The notes beneath the pieces are model-generated. The model was not told the DNA's origin. It worked only from the letters and a program-made list of their open reading frames with translations, and ran no database searches. A DNA stretch of 64,000 bases from Micromonospora rhizosphaerae (lineage in GTDB: Bacteria > Actinomycetota > Actinomycetes > Mycobacteriales > Micromonosporaceae): the NCBI RefSeq assembly GCF_900091465.1, contig NZ_FMHV01000002.1, positions 3,286,001 to 3,350,000 on the forward strand, read 5' to 3'. This document shows positions 50,052-59,973 of the stretch, piece by piece (position 1 is the first letter of the stretch; each line of letters begins with the position of its first letter). The translations under genes were made by a program, and so were the position numbers.

Positions 50052-53000
50052 TGGAAACCGCACCGTTGAAGTCGTTCGCCACGTGGGCGCGCACGGGGCT
50101 CATCCGCGAGGTCGCCGCTCGCGTAGCCGTGGTGCTGGCTCCCGCCTCGCCTGAGCGGGTGGAGCAGCGGAGGGCTGTTGAAGCCTTGGAAAAGGCGGTC
50201 GACGCAGCGGGCGGCGGAGAAAGCGGCAAGACAGCAGTCGCAGACCGGGTCGCCTACACCTGGTTCAACCGCATTATTGCTCTGAGGTTCATGGACGCCA
50301 ACGGGTATACCGGCATCGGTGTCGTCTCCCCGCAGTCCGGCATCGAGAGCGGCCAGCCCGAGATCCTCGCCGAGGCTAAGCGCGGCAACATCGACGTCAC
50401 GGTCATCGGCACCAAGACCCGCGAGACGGTCACGGGTCTCCTCAACGGCACCCGTCGCAGTGAAGACCCGCAGGGCGAGGCCTACGCCCTGCTGCTCGCG
50501 GACTACTGCCGCTACTGGAACCGTGCCATGCCGTTCATGTTCGAACGGGAGGGCGATTTCACCGAGCTGCTGATACCCGCGAACTTGCTGGCAGACGACT
50601 CGGTGCTCAACCGCGGTGTCAAGGTCCTGACCACTGATGTCTGCCGAGATGTCGAGGTCATCGGCTGGCTCTACCAGTTCTACATCTCAGAGCGGAAGGA
50701 CGAGGTGTTCGCCGGCTTCAAGAAGAACAAGAAGGCCGGTGCTGCCGAGATTCCTGCAGCGACCCAGCTCTTCACGCCGCACTGGATTGTCCGCTACCTC
50801 GTCGAGAACTCGCTCGGCCGCCTCTGGATGCTCAATCGGCCGTCCTCTCGCCTCGCCGAACGGATGGAGTACTACATCGCCCCGGTCGACGAGGAGACCG
50901 ACTTCCTCAAGATCAGCAGCCCCGAAGAACTCAAGGTCATTGACCCCGCCTGCGGCTCGGGCCACATGCTCACCTACGCCTTCGACCTCCTGTATGCGAT
51001 CTACGAGGAAGAGGGCTATGCGCCGGCCGAGATCCCCGGACTCATCCTCACCAACAACCTGTACGGCGTCGAGATCGACCCGCGCGCCGGGGCACTCGCG
51101 GCCTTCGCCCTGAGCATGAAGGCTCGCGCCAGGCAACGGACGTTTTTCAACAAGCAAGTCGAGCCGAACGTGTGCGCGCTTGAGCCGATCCACTTCACGC
51201 CGCAGGAGCTCGACCTGCTCCTGTCACCCTCGGTCGACCGGCATGAAGAGATCGCATTCTGGAATCAGTTCGCGCGAGCAGACTTGTATGGCTCGTTGAT
51301 CAGGCCCGATGCGAGTTTGATCGGCACCCTCCGCGCTCACGTTGAGGTGGTCGGTGTTGAGGCCGACCTGCTCGCGTCGGATGTCGTCAGGCGAGCGAAG
51401 CAAGTCCTCCGTCAGGCTGAGGCACTGTCTCCAGAATATGCGGTCGTGGTGACGAACCCGCCATACATGGGATCCAAGAACATGACTGGAGACCTTGCGG
51501 ACTGGTCCAAGGTGCACTGGCCGACCAGTCGATTCGACTTTTTTGCGATGTTCATGGAACGCGGCATGCAGCTTTGTTCTCCGCAGGGGTGCGTCGCCAT
51601 GATAACCATGCAAAGTTGGATGTTCTTGTCGACTTTCGAGCCACTGCGCGAATCAATACTCTCGCGCAAGACGGTTCGCCTCCTGGCACATTTGGGGCCA
51701 AGTGCGTTCGAGGGATTGTCGGGGGAGGTCGTGTCGACGACCGCGTTCGTCATCTCAAACGTTCATGTTCCGAATGCTGTTGGAGATTACATCCGGCTGG
51801 TGGATTTCGTGGCGGCGTCCGCAAAACGCGCGGGGTATCTTTCTGCGCTCACGGACCCAGACTGTACGTACCGATTCCGAGTGGCAACGGACGACTTCGC
51901 ATCACTGCCAGGAAAGCCGGTTGCTTACTGGATCGACGTCCCACTGAGGGAGTCTTTCGCGACGCCGCTCCTCGGTCGACTCGTCATAACGGAAGGGCAG
52001 AACAAGACCGCGAACAATGATCGGTATCTTCGTCGATCGTGGGAAGTTTCGCGGTCGGCGCTGGGCGAGGACGCGAGGTGGATCCCATACGCCAAGGGCG
52101 GTCCCTTCAGACGTTGGTACGGAAACGTGGAGTACGTAGTCGACTGGTCCCGGTCGGCGCGGGAGGAATATCGAAGGAACGCTAGTTGTCGTATCGTGGA
52201 CGAGCGGTTCTGGTACCTGCCCGGCATCACATGGACGGATATTTCTACAAGCGGGTCGGGATTCCGGTGGCTTCCCGAGGGTGGAACCTTCGACATGTCC
52301 GGGCCTGTGGTGTTCCTCTCCGACGGGACGCGTTACCTCAATGTCCTCGGTGTCCTGAACTCCGGGTTCTCGTGGAAAGCCCTAGGTTTTCTGAATCCCA
52401 CCTCTCATATCCAGTTGAAGGACGTCAAGAATGTCCCGGTGTCTGATCGACTCCTGCATGACAAGGAATTGGCTGAGCTGGTAGGCGCGAATGTGGCGTG
52501 GTCGAAAGGCGACTGGGATAAGCTGGAGATATCAATGGGCTACGCGGGTAGTCCGTTGACGTCTACGGGGGTGTCGCTACTTCGGAACGCCGTTGATGAC
52601 GAGGTTGAGAGGATATTTCAGGGAAGCGAGGAGGTGATCGCGCGCGAGGCGCGAATCGACGAGCTGGTATCGGCGGAGTACGGCATACTGGAATATCGCC
52701 CCTCGTACGCCTCACCTAGGGCGTTGGTGAACAATATTGAGTACCGCGTCGGGAAGGTGCTCAACCGAGACGACGCGTTTTTCGTTCGTCGACTTTTGGT
52801 GGAAGATCTGGTTTCCTATGCCGTTGGCTGCCTGTTCGGCCGCTACAGCCTGGATGAGCCAGGCTTCATGCTCGCCGACCAGGGTGCGACCCTGCAGGAC
52901 TTCCTCAGCAGGGTTGCGAACCCCACGTTCATGCCGGACGCAGACAACGTCATCCCGATCGTGGACGGCGACTGGTTCGAGGACGACATCGTTGCGCGCT

Positions 53001-53524
53001 TCCGCGCGTTTCTCCGTGTGGCCTTCGGTGAGCAGCACTTCGAGGAGAACCTGCACTTTGTCACTGAGTCTCTCGGCGTCAAGGACATCCGTGACTACTT
53101 CGTGAAGTCCTTCTACAAGGACCACGTCCAGCGGTACAAGAAACGCCCGATCTACTGGCTCTTCTGCAGCCCCAAGGGCTCGTTCAGCGCGCTCATTTAC
53201 ATGCACCGCTATACGCCCTCCACGGTCTCGACGGTGCTCAACGAGTACCTGCGCGAGTTCACGGCCAAGTTGACCTCCAGCCTGCAGCGGCAGGAGCGTC
53301 TCGCCGCTGGTGGCGGGACGCCGCGTCAGCAGGCGGCTGCCCAGAAGGAGGCTGACCGGCTCCGCAAGGTGCTGCTGGAGCTCGGGGAGTACGAGCACGA
53401 TGTTCTGTACCCGCTGGCGTCTCGGCAGCTCTCGATCGACCTGGACGACGGCGTGAAGGTGAACTACCCGAAGTTCGGCGCCGCGTTGAAGAAGATCCCC
53501 GGCCTTGCGGCAAGCGATGAGTGA
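50051..53524 (+). CDS. pglX: PglX (BREX adenine-specific DNA methyltransferase)
   Basis: 1157 residues from ATG 50051, sharing a base with brxC's stop. VIDPACGSGHMLTYAF (about residue 297) is the SAM-binding motif I and VVVTNPPYMGSK (about 467) is the NPPY catalytic motif of N6-adenine methylases. The C-terminal half recognises the target. From about 51250 to 52790 GC content and third-position bias drop clearly and then recover, which suggests a replaced specificity segment. I saw no homopolymer or repeat that would support phase variation. Confidence 0.93.
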   Translation: METAPLKSFATWARTGLIREVAARVAVVLAPASPERVEQRRAVEALEKAVDAAGGGESGKTAVADRVAYTWFNRIIALRFMDANGYTGIGVVSPQSGIESGQPEILAEAKRGNIDVTVIGTKTRETVTGLLNGTRRSEDPQGEAYALLLADYCRYWNRAMPFMFEREGDFTELLIPANLLADDSVLNRGVKVLTTDVCRDVEVIGWLYQFYISERKDEVFAGFKKNKKAGAAEIPAATQLFTPHWIVRYLVENSLGRLWMLNRPSSRLAERMEYYIAPVDEETDFLKISSPEELKVIDPACGSGHMLTYAFDLLYAIYEEEGYAPAEIPGLILTNNLYGVEIDPRAGALAAFALSMKARARQRTFFNKQVEPNVCALEPIHFTPQELDLLLSPSVDRHEEIAFWNQFARADLYGSLIRPDASLIGTLRAHVEVVGVEADLLASDVVRRAKQVLRQAEALSPEYAVVVTNPPYMGSKNMTGDLADWSKVHWPTSRFDFFAMFMERGMQLCSPQGCVAMITMQSWMFLSTFEPLRESILSRKTVRLLAHLGPSAFEGLSGEVVSTTAFVISNVHVPNAVGDYIRLVDFVAASAKRAGYLSALTDPDCTYRFRVATDDFASLPGKPVAYWIDVPLRESFATPLLGRLVITEGQNKTANNDRYLRRSWEVSRSALGEDARWIPYAKGGPFRRWYGNVEYVVDWSRSAREEYRRNASCRIVDERFWYLPGITWTDISTSGSGFRWLPEGGTFDMSGPVVFLSDGTRYLNVLGVLNSGFSWKALGFLNPTSHIQLKDVKNVPVSDRLLHDKELAELVGANVAWSKGDWDKLEISMGYAGSPLTSTGVSLLRNAVDDEVERIFQGSEEVIAREARIDELVSAEYGILEYRPSYASPRALVNNIEYRVGKVLNRDDAFFVRRLLVEDLVSYAVGCLFGRYSLDEPGFMLADQGATLQDFLSRVANPTFMPDADNVIPIVDGDWFEDDIVARFRAFLRVAFGEQHFEENLHFVTESLGVKDIRDYFVKSFYKDHVQRYKKRPIYWLFCSPKGSFSALIYMHRYTPSTVSTVLNEYLREFTAKLTSSLQRQERLAAGGGTPRQQAAAQKEADRLRKVLLELGEYEHDVLYPLASRQLSIDLDDGVKVNYPKFGAALKKIPGLAASDE

Positions 53525-56015
53525 CGCTGCCACGGTCCGCCCGCACCTGGAGCGGTGGTTCGAGACCCGCCGGGTCGTCTTCTGGCGCGACCCGGACGGC
53601 CAGTACGCCGCCGACCTGGAGGATCTCGAGCTGCTGGGTGTCCATACGATCCGCGTTGCCAACGACGAGTTCGGTATCAAGAACCGACTCCTGCACGACG
53701 AGCCGACGAGCAAGTTCCTCGTGTACCGCTCCGGTCAGGTGCCGACGGGCATCGGGAACTGGCTGCTTGACCTCGAGCTTGCCTACGGAGTCTTCACAGC
53801 CGATCACACTACCCTCGTTGCGCAGGATCTCGGCCTCACTGGCACGGGCATCGACGAGGTCGTTCAGACTCACGAAAAGTTCTTCAACGCGACCAAACGC
53901 GTCCAGAGCCTCAAGGCTCGGCTGAGTCCCGAGGACGATTCCACCGACCTGCGCGCCAAGATGACCGCGGTGCTGCTTAATCTCAAGGACTCCCACAGCC
54001 TGCTGGAGATCACCCGCACGCTGCTCACGGAGAACGCTCGAGGGCTCCACACGAAGTACGACGCGCTCGTCGATTACGGCCTCGACGACTTTTACTGGCG
54101 CGGCGTCGCTGGTATCTACGGCTACGAGTCGGGCTCGCCGAGCATCGACGATCTGGTGCTGTGGATCTTCCGCAAGGCCATTGAGGGCTTCAAGTCTGAC
54201 CGACCGGGTGGCCTGCAAAACATCCAGCTCGACTTTGCAAGCCTGCGCAACGACCGGCGCAGCCAGGAGGCGCTCGCCACGCTCGCCAAGCGCGCGGCAC
54301 GTGACCTCGATTACACCTCGATGATCGAGGATGTTAGCTTCCGTGAGCTGGTGGCCGTGGATCTGTTCGAGGAGATCGACCAGAAGATAATCAGCGACCT
54401 GTCGCATGCAGTGGCCGCGCAGATGATCACCCCGCACGAGGTCGCCGAGGTCGTACGGGCGCGGCAGAGCAGCGTGTGGATCGACGGTTACCGGCGGCTC
54501 TACACGGCGGTCGCCAACGCCTCCGAACTGCTGGGCGAGATTGCCTCGCTGGATCTTGGGATGCAATCGTTCGACGACGGGCTGGAGAACTACCGTCGGA
54601 AGTGGTTCCGCATCGACCAGCTCTACCGGCAGTTCGTCTACGCGGCACGTACGGCCGAGTACCCGAAGCCGCTCGAAGCACTGCGGGAGCAGGTCGAGAA
54701 GCGCTACACCAACAAGTTCGTCTACGAGCTGGGCAATGCCTGGCAGCAGCAGGTGGATCAGGTCGACAGGTGGCGCTCGACCGCACTTCGCTCGCAGACG
54801 GGCTTCTACGCCGGCTACGTGGAGCCGCTTGTGCGCGACGGCGACAAGAAGGGCGTCGTCATCATCTCTGACGCGCTCCGTTATGAGGTGGCCGACGAAC
54901 TCCGCTCACGCATTCGGAAGGAAGACCGCTTCGACGCCACGCTTGACGCCGTCCTCGGGGTGCTGCCGAGCTACACACAGCTCGGGATGGCGGCGCTTCT
55001 GCCGCACTCGGCGCTCAAGCACTCCGCCGATGCCAAGACGGTGCTCGCGGACGGCCAGCCGACGAACGGCACCGCCTTCCGTGGAAAGGTCCTCGAAAGC
55101 GTCGGCGGCGCAGCTATCCAGGCCGAGGACTTCAAGGCCCTGAACGCCGACGAGCGGCGTGAGCTTTACAAGGCCAACCGAGTCCTGTACGTCTACCACA
55201 ACCGAATCGACGCCACCGGCGACAAGCCTGGCACCGAACGGCAGGTGTTCGAGGCCGTAGAGGACACGCTCCGTGACCTCGTCGACCTCGTGAAGAAGCT
55301 GGCCAGCGCCAACGCTACAAACATCTTCATCACGGCTGACCACGGCTTCCTGTTCCAGGACGAGGCCCTGGGCGAGACATTTTTTCTGTCGACCCGGCCG
55401 CAGGGCGACGACATCAAAGTCGTCAATCGACGGTACGTGCTGGGGCGCGGCCTCAAGGTCGACAACGGCCTCGCGACCTTCGATGCCGCTCATCTCGGGC
55501 TCCAGAGCGACCTTGAGGTGCAGATCCCCAAGTCGATCCATCGACTCCGCCTTGCCGGCGGGGGATCAAGGTTCGTCCACGGTGGGGCGACGCTCCAGGA
55601 GATCGTCGTTCCCGTGCTGGCCGTGAACAAGAAGCGCAAGAGCGACACCAGACTGGTCAACGTCGAGGTGTGGCCCGAGTCCGACAAGATCACGACAGGG
55701 CAGGTCGTCGTTCGACTGTTCCAGTCTGAGCCAGTCACCGATAAGGTCCAGCCACGCACGCTCCGGGCCGGGCTCTACGTCGGCGAGGCCCTGATCTCGA
55801 ATCTTGCCCACCTAACCTTCGACCAGATCTCAGCCGACAAGCGAGACCGGTACCAGAGCGCACAGATGCTCCTCAGCCAGGACGCCAACGACTACAACAA
55901 TCGTGCCGTCGAGTTCCGCCTGGAGGAGCGCATCCCCAACACCAACCAGTGGCGCGTTTACGCGAAGGCGATCTACATGCTGAAGCGTTCGTTCGCATCG
56001 GACTTCGACTTCTGA
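53517..56015 (+). CDS. pglZ: PglZ (alkaline-phosphatase-fold BREX protein)
   Basis: 832 residues from ATG 53517, overlapping pglX by 8 bases. VVIISDALRYEVADELRSRI (about residue 448) and NIFITADHGFLFQDEALGE (about 602) are the metal-binding motifs of the PglZ domain. N-terminal WFETRRVVFWRDPDGQY is the usual BREX-type opening. PglZ is essential for BREX; its enzymatic role, possibly a metal-dependent hydrolase, is not fully settled. Confidence 0.93.
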   Translation: MSDAATVRPHLERWFETRRVVFWRDPDGQYAADLEDLELLGVHTIRVANDEFGIKNRLLHDEPTSKFLVYRSGQVPTGIGNWLLDLELAYGVFTADHTTLVAQDLGLTGTGIDEVVQTHEKFFNATKRVQSLKARLSPEDDSTDLRAKMTAVLLNLKDSHSLLEITRTLLTENARGLHTKYDALVDYGLDDFYWRGVAGIYGYESGSPSIDDLVLWIFRKAIEGFKSDRPGGLQNIQLDFASLRNDRRSQEALATLAKRAARDLDYTSMIEDVSFRELVAVDLFEEIDQKIISDLSHAVAAQMITPHEVAEVVRARQSSVWIDGYRRLYTAVANASELLGEIASLDLGMQSFDDGLENYRRKWFRIDQLYRQFVYAARTAEYPKPLEALREQVEKRYTNKFVYELGNAWQQQVDQVDRWRSTALRSQTGFYAGYVEPLVRDGDKKGVVIISDALRYEVADELRSRIRKEDRFDATLDAVLGVLPSYTQLGMAALLPHSALKHSADAKTVLADGQPTNGTAFRGKVLESVGGAAIQAEDFKALNADERRELYKANRVLYVYHNRIDATGDKPGTERQVFEAVEDTLRDLVDLVKKLASANATNIFITADHGFLFQDEALGETFFLSTRPQGDDIKVVNRRYVLGRGLKVDNGLATFDAAHLGLQSDLEVQIPKSIHRLRLAGGGSRFVHGGATLQEIVVPVLAVNKKRKSDTRLVNVEVWPESDKITTGQVVVRLFQSEPVTDKVQPRTLRAGLYVGEALISNLAHLTFDQISADKRDRYQSAQMLLSQDANDYNNRAVEFRLEERIPNTNQWRVYAKAIYMLKRSFASDFDF

Positions 56016-56031
56016 GGGGAAGGAGGCTCGG

Positions 56032-58155
56032 ATGAGCGAGACCGAGAACGAGGCGCCCGACGCCGGCGCACCACAGCAGAGCGACCTCGACTTCAAGATT
56101 AATCTTCTGTTCCCCGGCGTGGTCGTCCGCAAGGACCTAGTCAAGGCCGTCAAGGGCAACGCCATCGTGCCGTCGTACGTCCTCGAGTACCTGCTCGGGC
56201 AGTACGCGGCCTCCGACAACGAGGCCACCATCCAGGCGGGTATCGACACGGTGCGCAAGATCTTGGCCGATCACTATGTGCACCGGAACCAGTCCGAGCT
56301 GGTGAAATCTACGATCCGCGAACGAGGGCGGCACCGCATCATCGACAAGGTGACCGCCACGCTCAACGAAAAGGCCGACGTGTACGAGGCGGAGTTCGCC
56401 AACCTCGGCATCAAGGGCGTGCTTGTCGAACCCGCGACGATCAAGGCCCATCCGAAGCTGCTCGTCGGCGGCGTCTGGTGCATCTGCGACATCGAGTACT
56501 TCCACAGCGACGATGCGCGAGCCGTGCCGTGGATTCTCGGCTCAATCAAACCCATCCAGTTGTCGAGATTCGACTTCCAGGGCTACCTGGTTGCCCGACG
56601 GGAGTTCACTACCGACGAGTGGATCGACCTGCTAGTGCAGTCCATCGGGTTCAACCCCGAGTTGTTCGGTCGGCGAGCCAAGCTCATCCAGCTTGTGCGG
56701 CTCATCCCATTCGTCGAGCGCAACTACAACCTCGTGGAACTCGGTCCCAAGGGCACCGGCAAGTCGCACCTCTTTTCGGAGTTCTCGCCCCACGGCATGC
56801 TCATCTCCGGCGGAGAGGTCACGGTCCCGAAGCTGTTCGTCAACAACGCCAACGGGCGCATCGGCCTGGTCGGCTATTGGGATGTCGTCGCCTTCGACGA
56901 GTTCGCAGGCAAGAAGAAGCGGGCGGACAGGGCGCTCGTCGACATCATGAAGAACTACATGGCGAACAAGTCGTTCTCGCGCGGCGTTGAGACCCTCGGC
57001 GCGGAGGCGTCGATGGTGTTCGTCGGCAACACCTCGCACACCGTGCCGTACATGCTCAAGCACTCCGACCTGTTCGACGAGCTGCCCGACAGCTACCACG
57101 ACTCGGCCTACCTCGACCGGCTGCACCACTACATTCCGGGCTGGGAGGTCGATACCATCCGCGGGGAGATGTTCTCCAGCGGCTACGGGTTCGTCGTGGA
57201 CTACATCGCCGAGGTGCTCAAGTCGATGCGCTCGGCGGACTACTCGGACCGTTACCAACAGCACTTCACGCTCTCGTCGGACATCTCAACCCGTGACCGT
57301 GACGGCATCCACAAGACCTTCTCCGGGCTGATGAAGATCCTCTACCCAAACGGGGAGGCCACGCCTGAGGAGATCGAGGAGATCCTCCGGTTCGCGATCG
57401 AGGGCCGCAAGCGCGTCAAGGACCAGATCCTGCGCATTGACTCGACGATGGTCGACGTCAAGTTCGGTTATCTGGACACCGGTGGAGTCTGGCACTCGGT
57501 CTCGACCCTCGAAGAGGACGAGTACCCGGCCTACTACTACCGCGAGCGCCGCGAGGGTGCCGAGACCGCTGACGATGGAGGCGAACCGAGGCCAGGTGGC
57601 CCGGCGCCGATCGCGGAGGCAGAAGCACAGCGCGAGCCCGCGCCGGTCGCCGAGCCGCCGCTGTTCGAGGGGCACCGGGATTTCCAGGAAAACCAGCGTG
57701 GCGTCTCATTCGACACGCTCGTCATCCCTTACCTGCGCGGTGCGGGGCAGATCACGATCATCGACCCCTACATTCGTCAGTTCCATCAGGCCCGCAACCT
57801 CATGGAACTCATCGAGGGGATCGCCAGGACGAAGGACGCAGCGGACGAAGTCCACGTCAAGCTGATCACGGCGGAGAACATCGAGGGGGGCGCGGACAAG
57901 CTGCGCAAGCAGCTTGAGTTCCTCCTCAGGATCAAGCAGGGTGCGGCGGTCGGGGGCGTAAACTTTGACGTCGCGTTCGACAACACAATCCACGATCGCT
58001 CGATCGTCACGGACACCGGCTGGAGAATCCTCCTCGGCCGCGGCCTCGACATCTTCCAATACGTCACTGGTGACGCATTTGACCTCGCGACCAAGCTCCA
58101 AGAGTTCCGCCAGGTCAAGGCATTCGGGATAACCTTCATCCGCGAGAGCGAGTGA
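56032..58155 (+). CDS. brxL: BrxL with MIT_C/PLD-like C-terminal domain
   Basis: 707 residues from ATG 56032 with GGAAGGAGG 5 bases upstream. Residues about 20-500 are the BrxL AAA+ core: YNLVELGPKGTGKSHLFSEF (Walker A), VVAFDEFAGKKKRADRALVD (Walker B), YLDRLHHYIPGWEVDTIRGE and EIEEILRFAIEGRKRVKDQI. The usual Lon-like C-terminal fold is absent. After an acidic linker, residues 550-707 read FDTLVIPYLRGAGQITIIDP, then TIHDRSIVTDTGWRILLGRG, LDIFQ and VKAFGITFIRES, which match the phospholipase-D-like MIT_C domain. The HKD-type catalytic pattern is not complete, so it may be a binding domain. Confidence 0.88.
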   Translation: MSETENEAPDAGAPQQSDLDFKINLLFPGVVVRKDLVKAVKGNAIVPSYVLEYLLGQYAASDNEATIQAGIDTVRKILADHYVHRNQSELVKSTIRERGRHRIIDKVTATLNEKADVYEAEFANLGIKGVLVEPATIKAHPKLLVGGVWCICDIEYFHSDDARAVPWILGSIKPIQLSRFDFQGYLVARREFTTDEWIDLLVQSIGFNPELFGRRAKLIQLVRLIPFVERNYNLVELGPKGTGKSHLFSEFSPHGMLISGGEVTVPKLFVNNANGRIGLVGYWDVVAFDEFAGKKKRADRALVDIMKNYMANKSFSRGVETLGAEASMVFVGNTSHTVPYMLKHSDLFDELPDSYHDSAYLDRLHHYIPGWEVDTIRGEMFSSGYGFVVDYIAEVLKSMRSADYSDRYQQHFTLSSDISTRDRDGIHKTFSGLMKILYPNGEATPEEIEEILRFAIEGRKRVKDQILRIDSTMVDVKFGYLDTGGVWHSVSTLEEDEYPAYYYRERREGAETADDGGEPRPGGPAPIAEAEAQREPAPVAEPPLFEGHRDFQENQRGVSFDTLVIPYLRGAGQITIIDPYIRQFHQARNLMELIEGIARTKDAADEVHVKLITAENIEGGADKLRKQLEFLLRIKQGAAVGGVNFDVAFDNTIHDRSIVTDTGWRILLGRGLDIFQYVTGDAFDLATKLQEFRQVKAFGITFIRESE

Positions 58156-58233
58156 CCGAGCTGAAGGTACCTGTGGTGCGGTGTGAAACGCCCTGGGTTT
58201 CGTGGAGGCTCCATTCCGTGAGGAGATGGAGTC

Positions 58234-58553
58234 ATGGCACGATCGAGCAAGTACTCAGCTGATTTCCGCGTCCGGGCGATGCGCCTGGTGACGGAGGCCG
58301 GGCCGGAGCACGACACCGAGTGGGCGGCGATCACGTCGGTGGCGCACAAGCTCGGGGTCAGCAGTGAGATGCTGCGCAAGTGGATCCGGCAGGCCGAGGT
58401 CGACGCCGGCCAACGGCCGGGACCACGCCGGATGAGTCCGCAGAACTCAAGCGGTTGCGGCGGGAAAACGCCGAGCTGCGTCGGGCGAACGAGATCCTGA
58501 AGGCGGCGAGCGCGTTTTTCGCCGCGGAGCTCGACCGCCCCGGGCCGAGATGA
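58234..58553 (+). pseudogene. IS3-family orfA, frameshifted
   Basis: SKYSADFRVRAMRLVTEAGP and [20 protein letters not shown] are the OrfA helix-turn-helix. Near 58420 one base is missing, after which the right frame reads [20 protein letters not shown] and [15 protein letters not shown]. Its TGA overlaps the orfB ATG (ATGA). Normal OrfA proteins are in one frame, so this is a lesion. Confidence 0.7.
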
Positions 58554-59082
58554 TCCGCTTCGTCGACGAGCACAAGGATCGTTTCGGGGTCGAGCCGATC
58601 ATCGGTGTCCTGCGGGGTACTGATGCCGGGTTTCTGTCCGTGTCTGGCTACTACGCGGCCAAGACCCGGCCGCCATCGCCCCGCAGCATGGCCGACGCCG
58701 TGTTGGGTGAGCGGATCCGGCAGACGCACGAGACGAACTACGGGGTCTACGGGGTGCGGAAGATGCACGCCGTGCTGCGCCGTGATGGTGTGCAGATCGG
58801 ACGCGACCAGGTGGGTCGGCTGATGCGTCAGCTCGGGTTGGCCGGTGTGCGCCGGGGCAAGCCCAAACGCACCACCGTCACCGATACCGCAGCTACTCGG
58901 CCCGCGGACCTGGTCAAGAGGCAGTTCACCGCCGCGAAGCCGAACCAGCTGTGGGTATGCGACATGACCTATATCCGAACTTGGGTCGGCTTCGCCTACC
59001 TGGCCCTGGTCATCGACGTGTACTCCCGGCGCCTGGTCGGCTGGGCCCTCACCACCCACCTGCGCGCGGACAGCGCCGGGTA
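58550..59082 (+). pseudogene. IS3-family orfB, truncated
   Basis: From ATG 58550: [40 protein letters not shown] and QLWVCDMTYIRTWVGFAYLA (first catalytic Asp of the integrase fold). It ends in frame at about HLRADSAG, where homology breaks, so the second Asp and the Glu are missing. Confidence 0.75.
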
Positions 59083-59840
59083 CTTCCCATCCCGGTCGCG
59101 GATGAGGTATCGAACGTTCGACGTGACGTCCTGCAGGTCCATGAACAGGTTCCGGGCGGCCTGGGTCACCCAGGCGGCGGTCGGGTGCGCGGTCGCGCCG
59201 AGGATCCGGATGCGGCGGTTGGCGTGCTCAATGGCCGCGAGGATGTACATCCTCGTGCCGGTGAGCGTCATCCTCTCGATGAAGTCTGCTGCCAGCAGCG
59301 CTTCGGCCTGCGGCGCGCAGGAACTGCGTCCAGGCGGTGGCGGCCCGGTCCGGGCCGGGATCGATGCCCGCCTCGCGCAGGATCTCCCAGACCGTGGACG
59401 CGGCGACTTTCACTCCCAGGGTGAGCAGTTCGCCGTGCACCCGCCGATACCCCCACGACGGGTTCTCCCGCACCACGCGCAGCACCAGCGCGCGGATCGA
59501 GCGTACGGTGCGCGGCCGGCCTCGCCGGCGGGGCCGCGACGCCGCCGCGTGGCGACGTGCGGCAGGTCGCGATGCCACCGCAGAATTGTGTCGGGACGTA
59601 CCAGCAGCCGCAGACGGTGCAACGTGGGCCTCGGGAGGCGGTGTAGCAGCGCGGCCAGCAACGCCCGATCGGCTGGTTCGAACCGGACGCGTCGCTCGTC
59701 GAGCTGGCGCTGCAGCACCGCGAGCTGGTGGCGTAACGCGAGGATCTCCGCGTCCTTGTCCCGGTCGCTGCCCGGCAACAGCCGCAGTAGTGCGGCGACG
59801 TTCGTGAGGCCCAGGTACGGAAGTCGCCGCAGCATGACAC
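59083..59840 (-). pseudogene. Degenerate integrase-core transposase remnant
   Basis: Minus strand, three frames. ILALRHQLAVLQRQLDERRV starts near 59760, SIRALVLRVVRENPSWGYRR continues in a second frame from about 59545, and RMYILAAIEHANRRIRILGA with LIRDRDGKYPALS in a third, up to the junction at 59083. The third catalytic residue is missing. It lies tail to tail with the IS3 fragment, as expected of nested insertions followed by deletion. Confidence 0.75.
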
Positions 59841-59973
59841 GGCATCATCGCGCAGCCATCAACGGAGATGGGCAAGGAGGACCCGCGTCGGAAAGGCAAG
59901 ACCGGTTCCCAGGCCCGAACAGCCTCTGAGCAGCCCGGACGAATTTCTCGGCAGGCACAGGGTCTCGCCTGCG

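Larger units (their letters stand above)
58182..59082 (+). mobile_element. IS3-family element, 3' truncated
   Basis: The left end starts near TGAAACGCCCTGGGTTTCGT, 26 bases after the brxL stop. It carries orfA and the first part of orfB. It is cut near 59082 where an oppositely oriented IS remnant begins, so the right inverted repeat and the last catalytic residues are missing. Confidence 0.7.

Noticed and set aside
45075..58155. Phage growth limitation (Pgl, BREX type 2)
   Set aside because: No pglW or brxD is present and the order brxA-brxB-brxC-pglX-pglZ-brxL is that of type 1.
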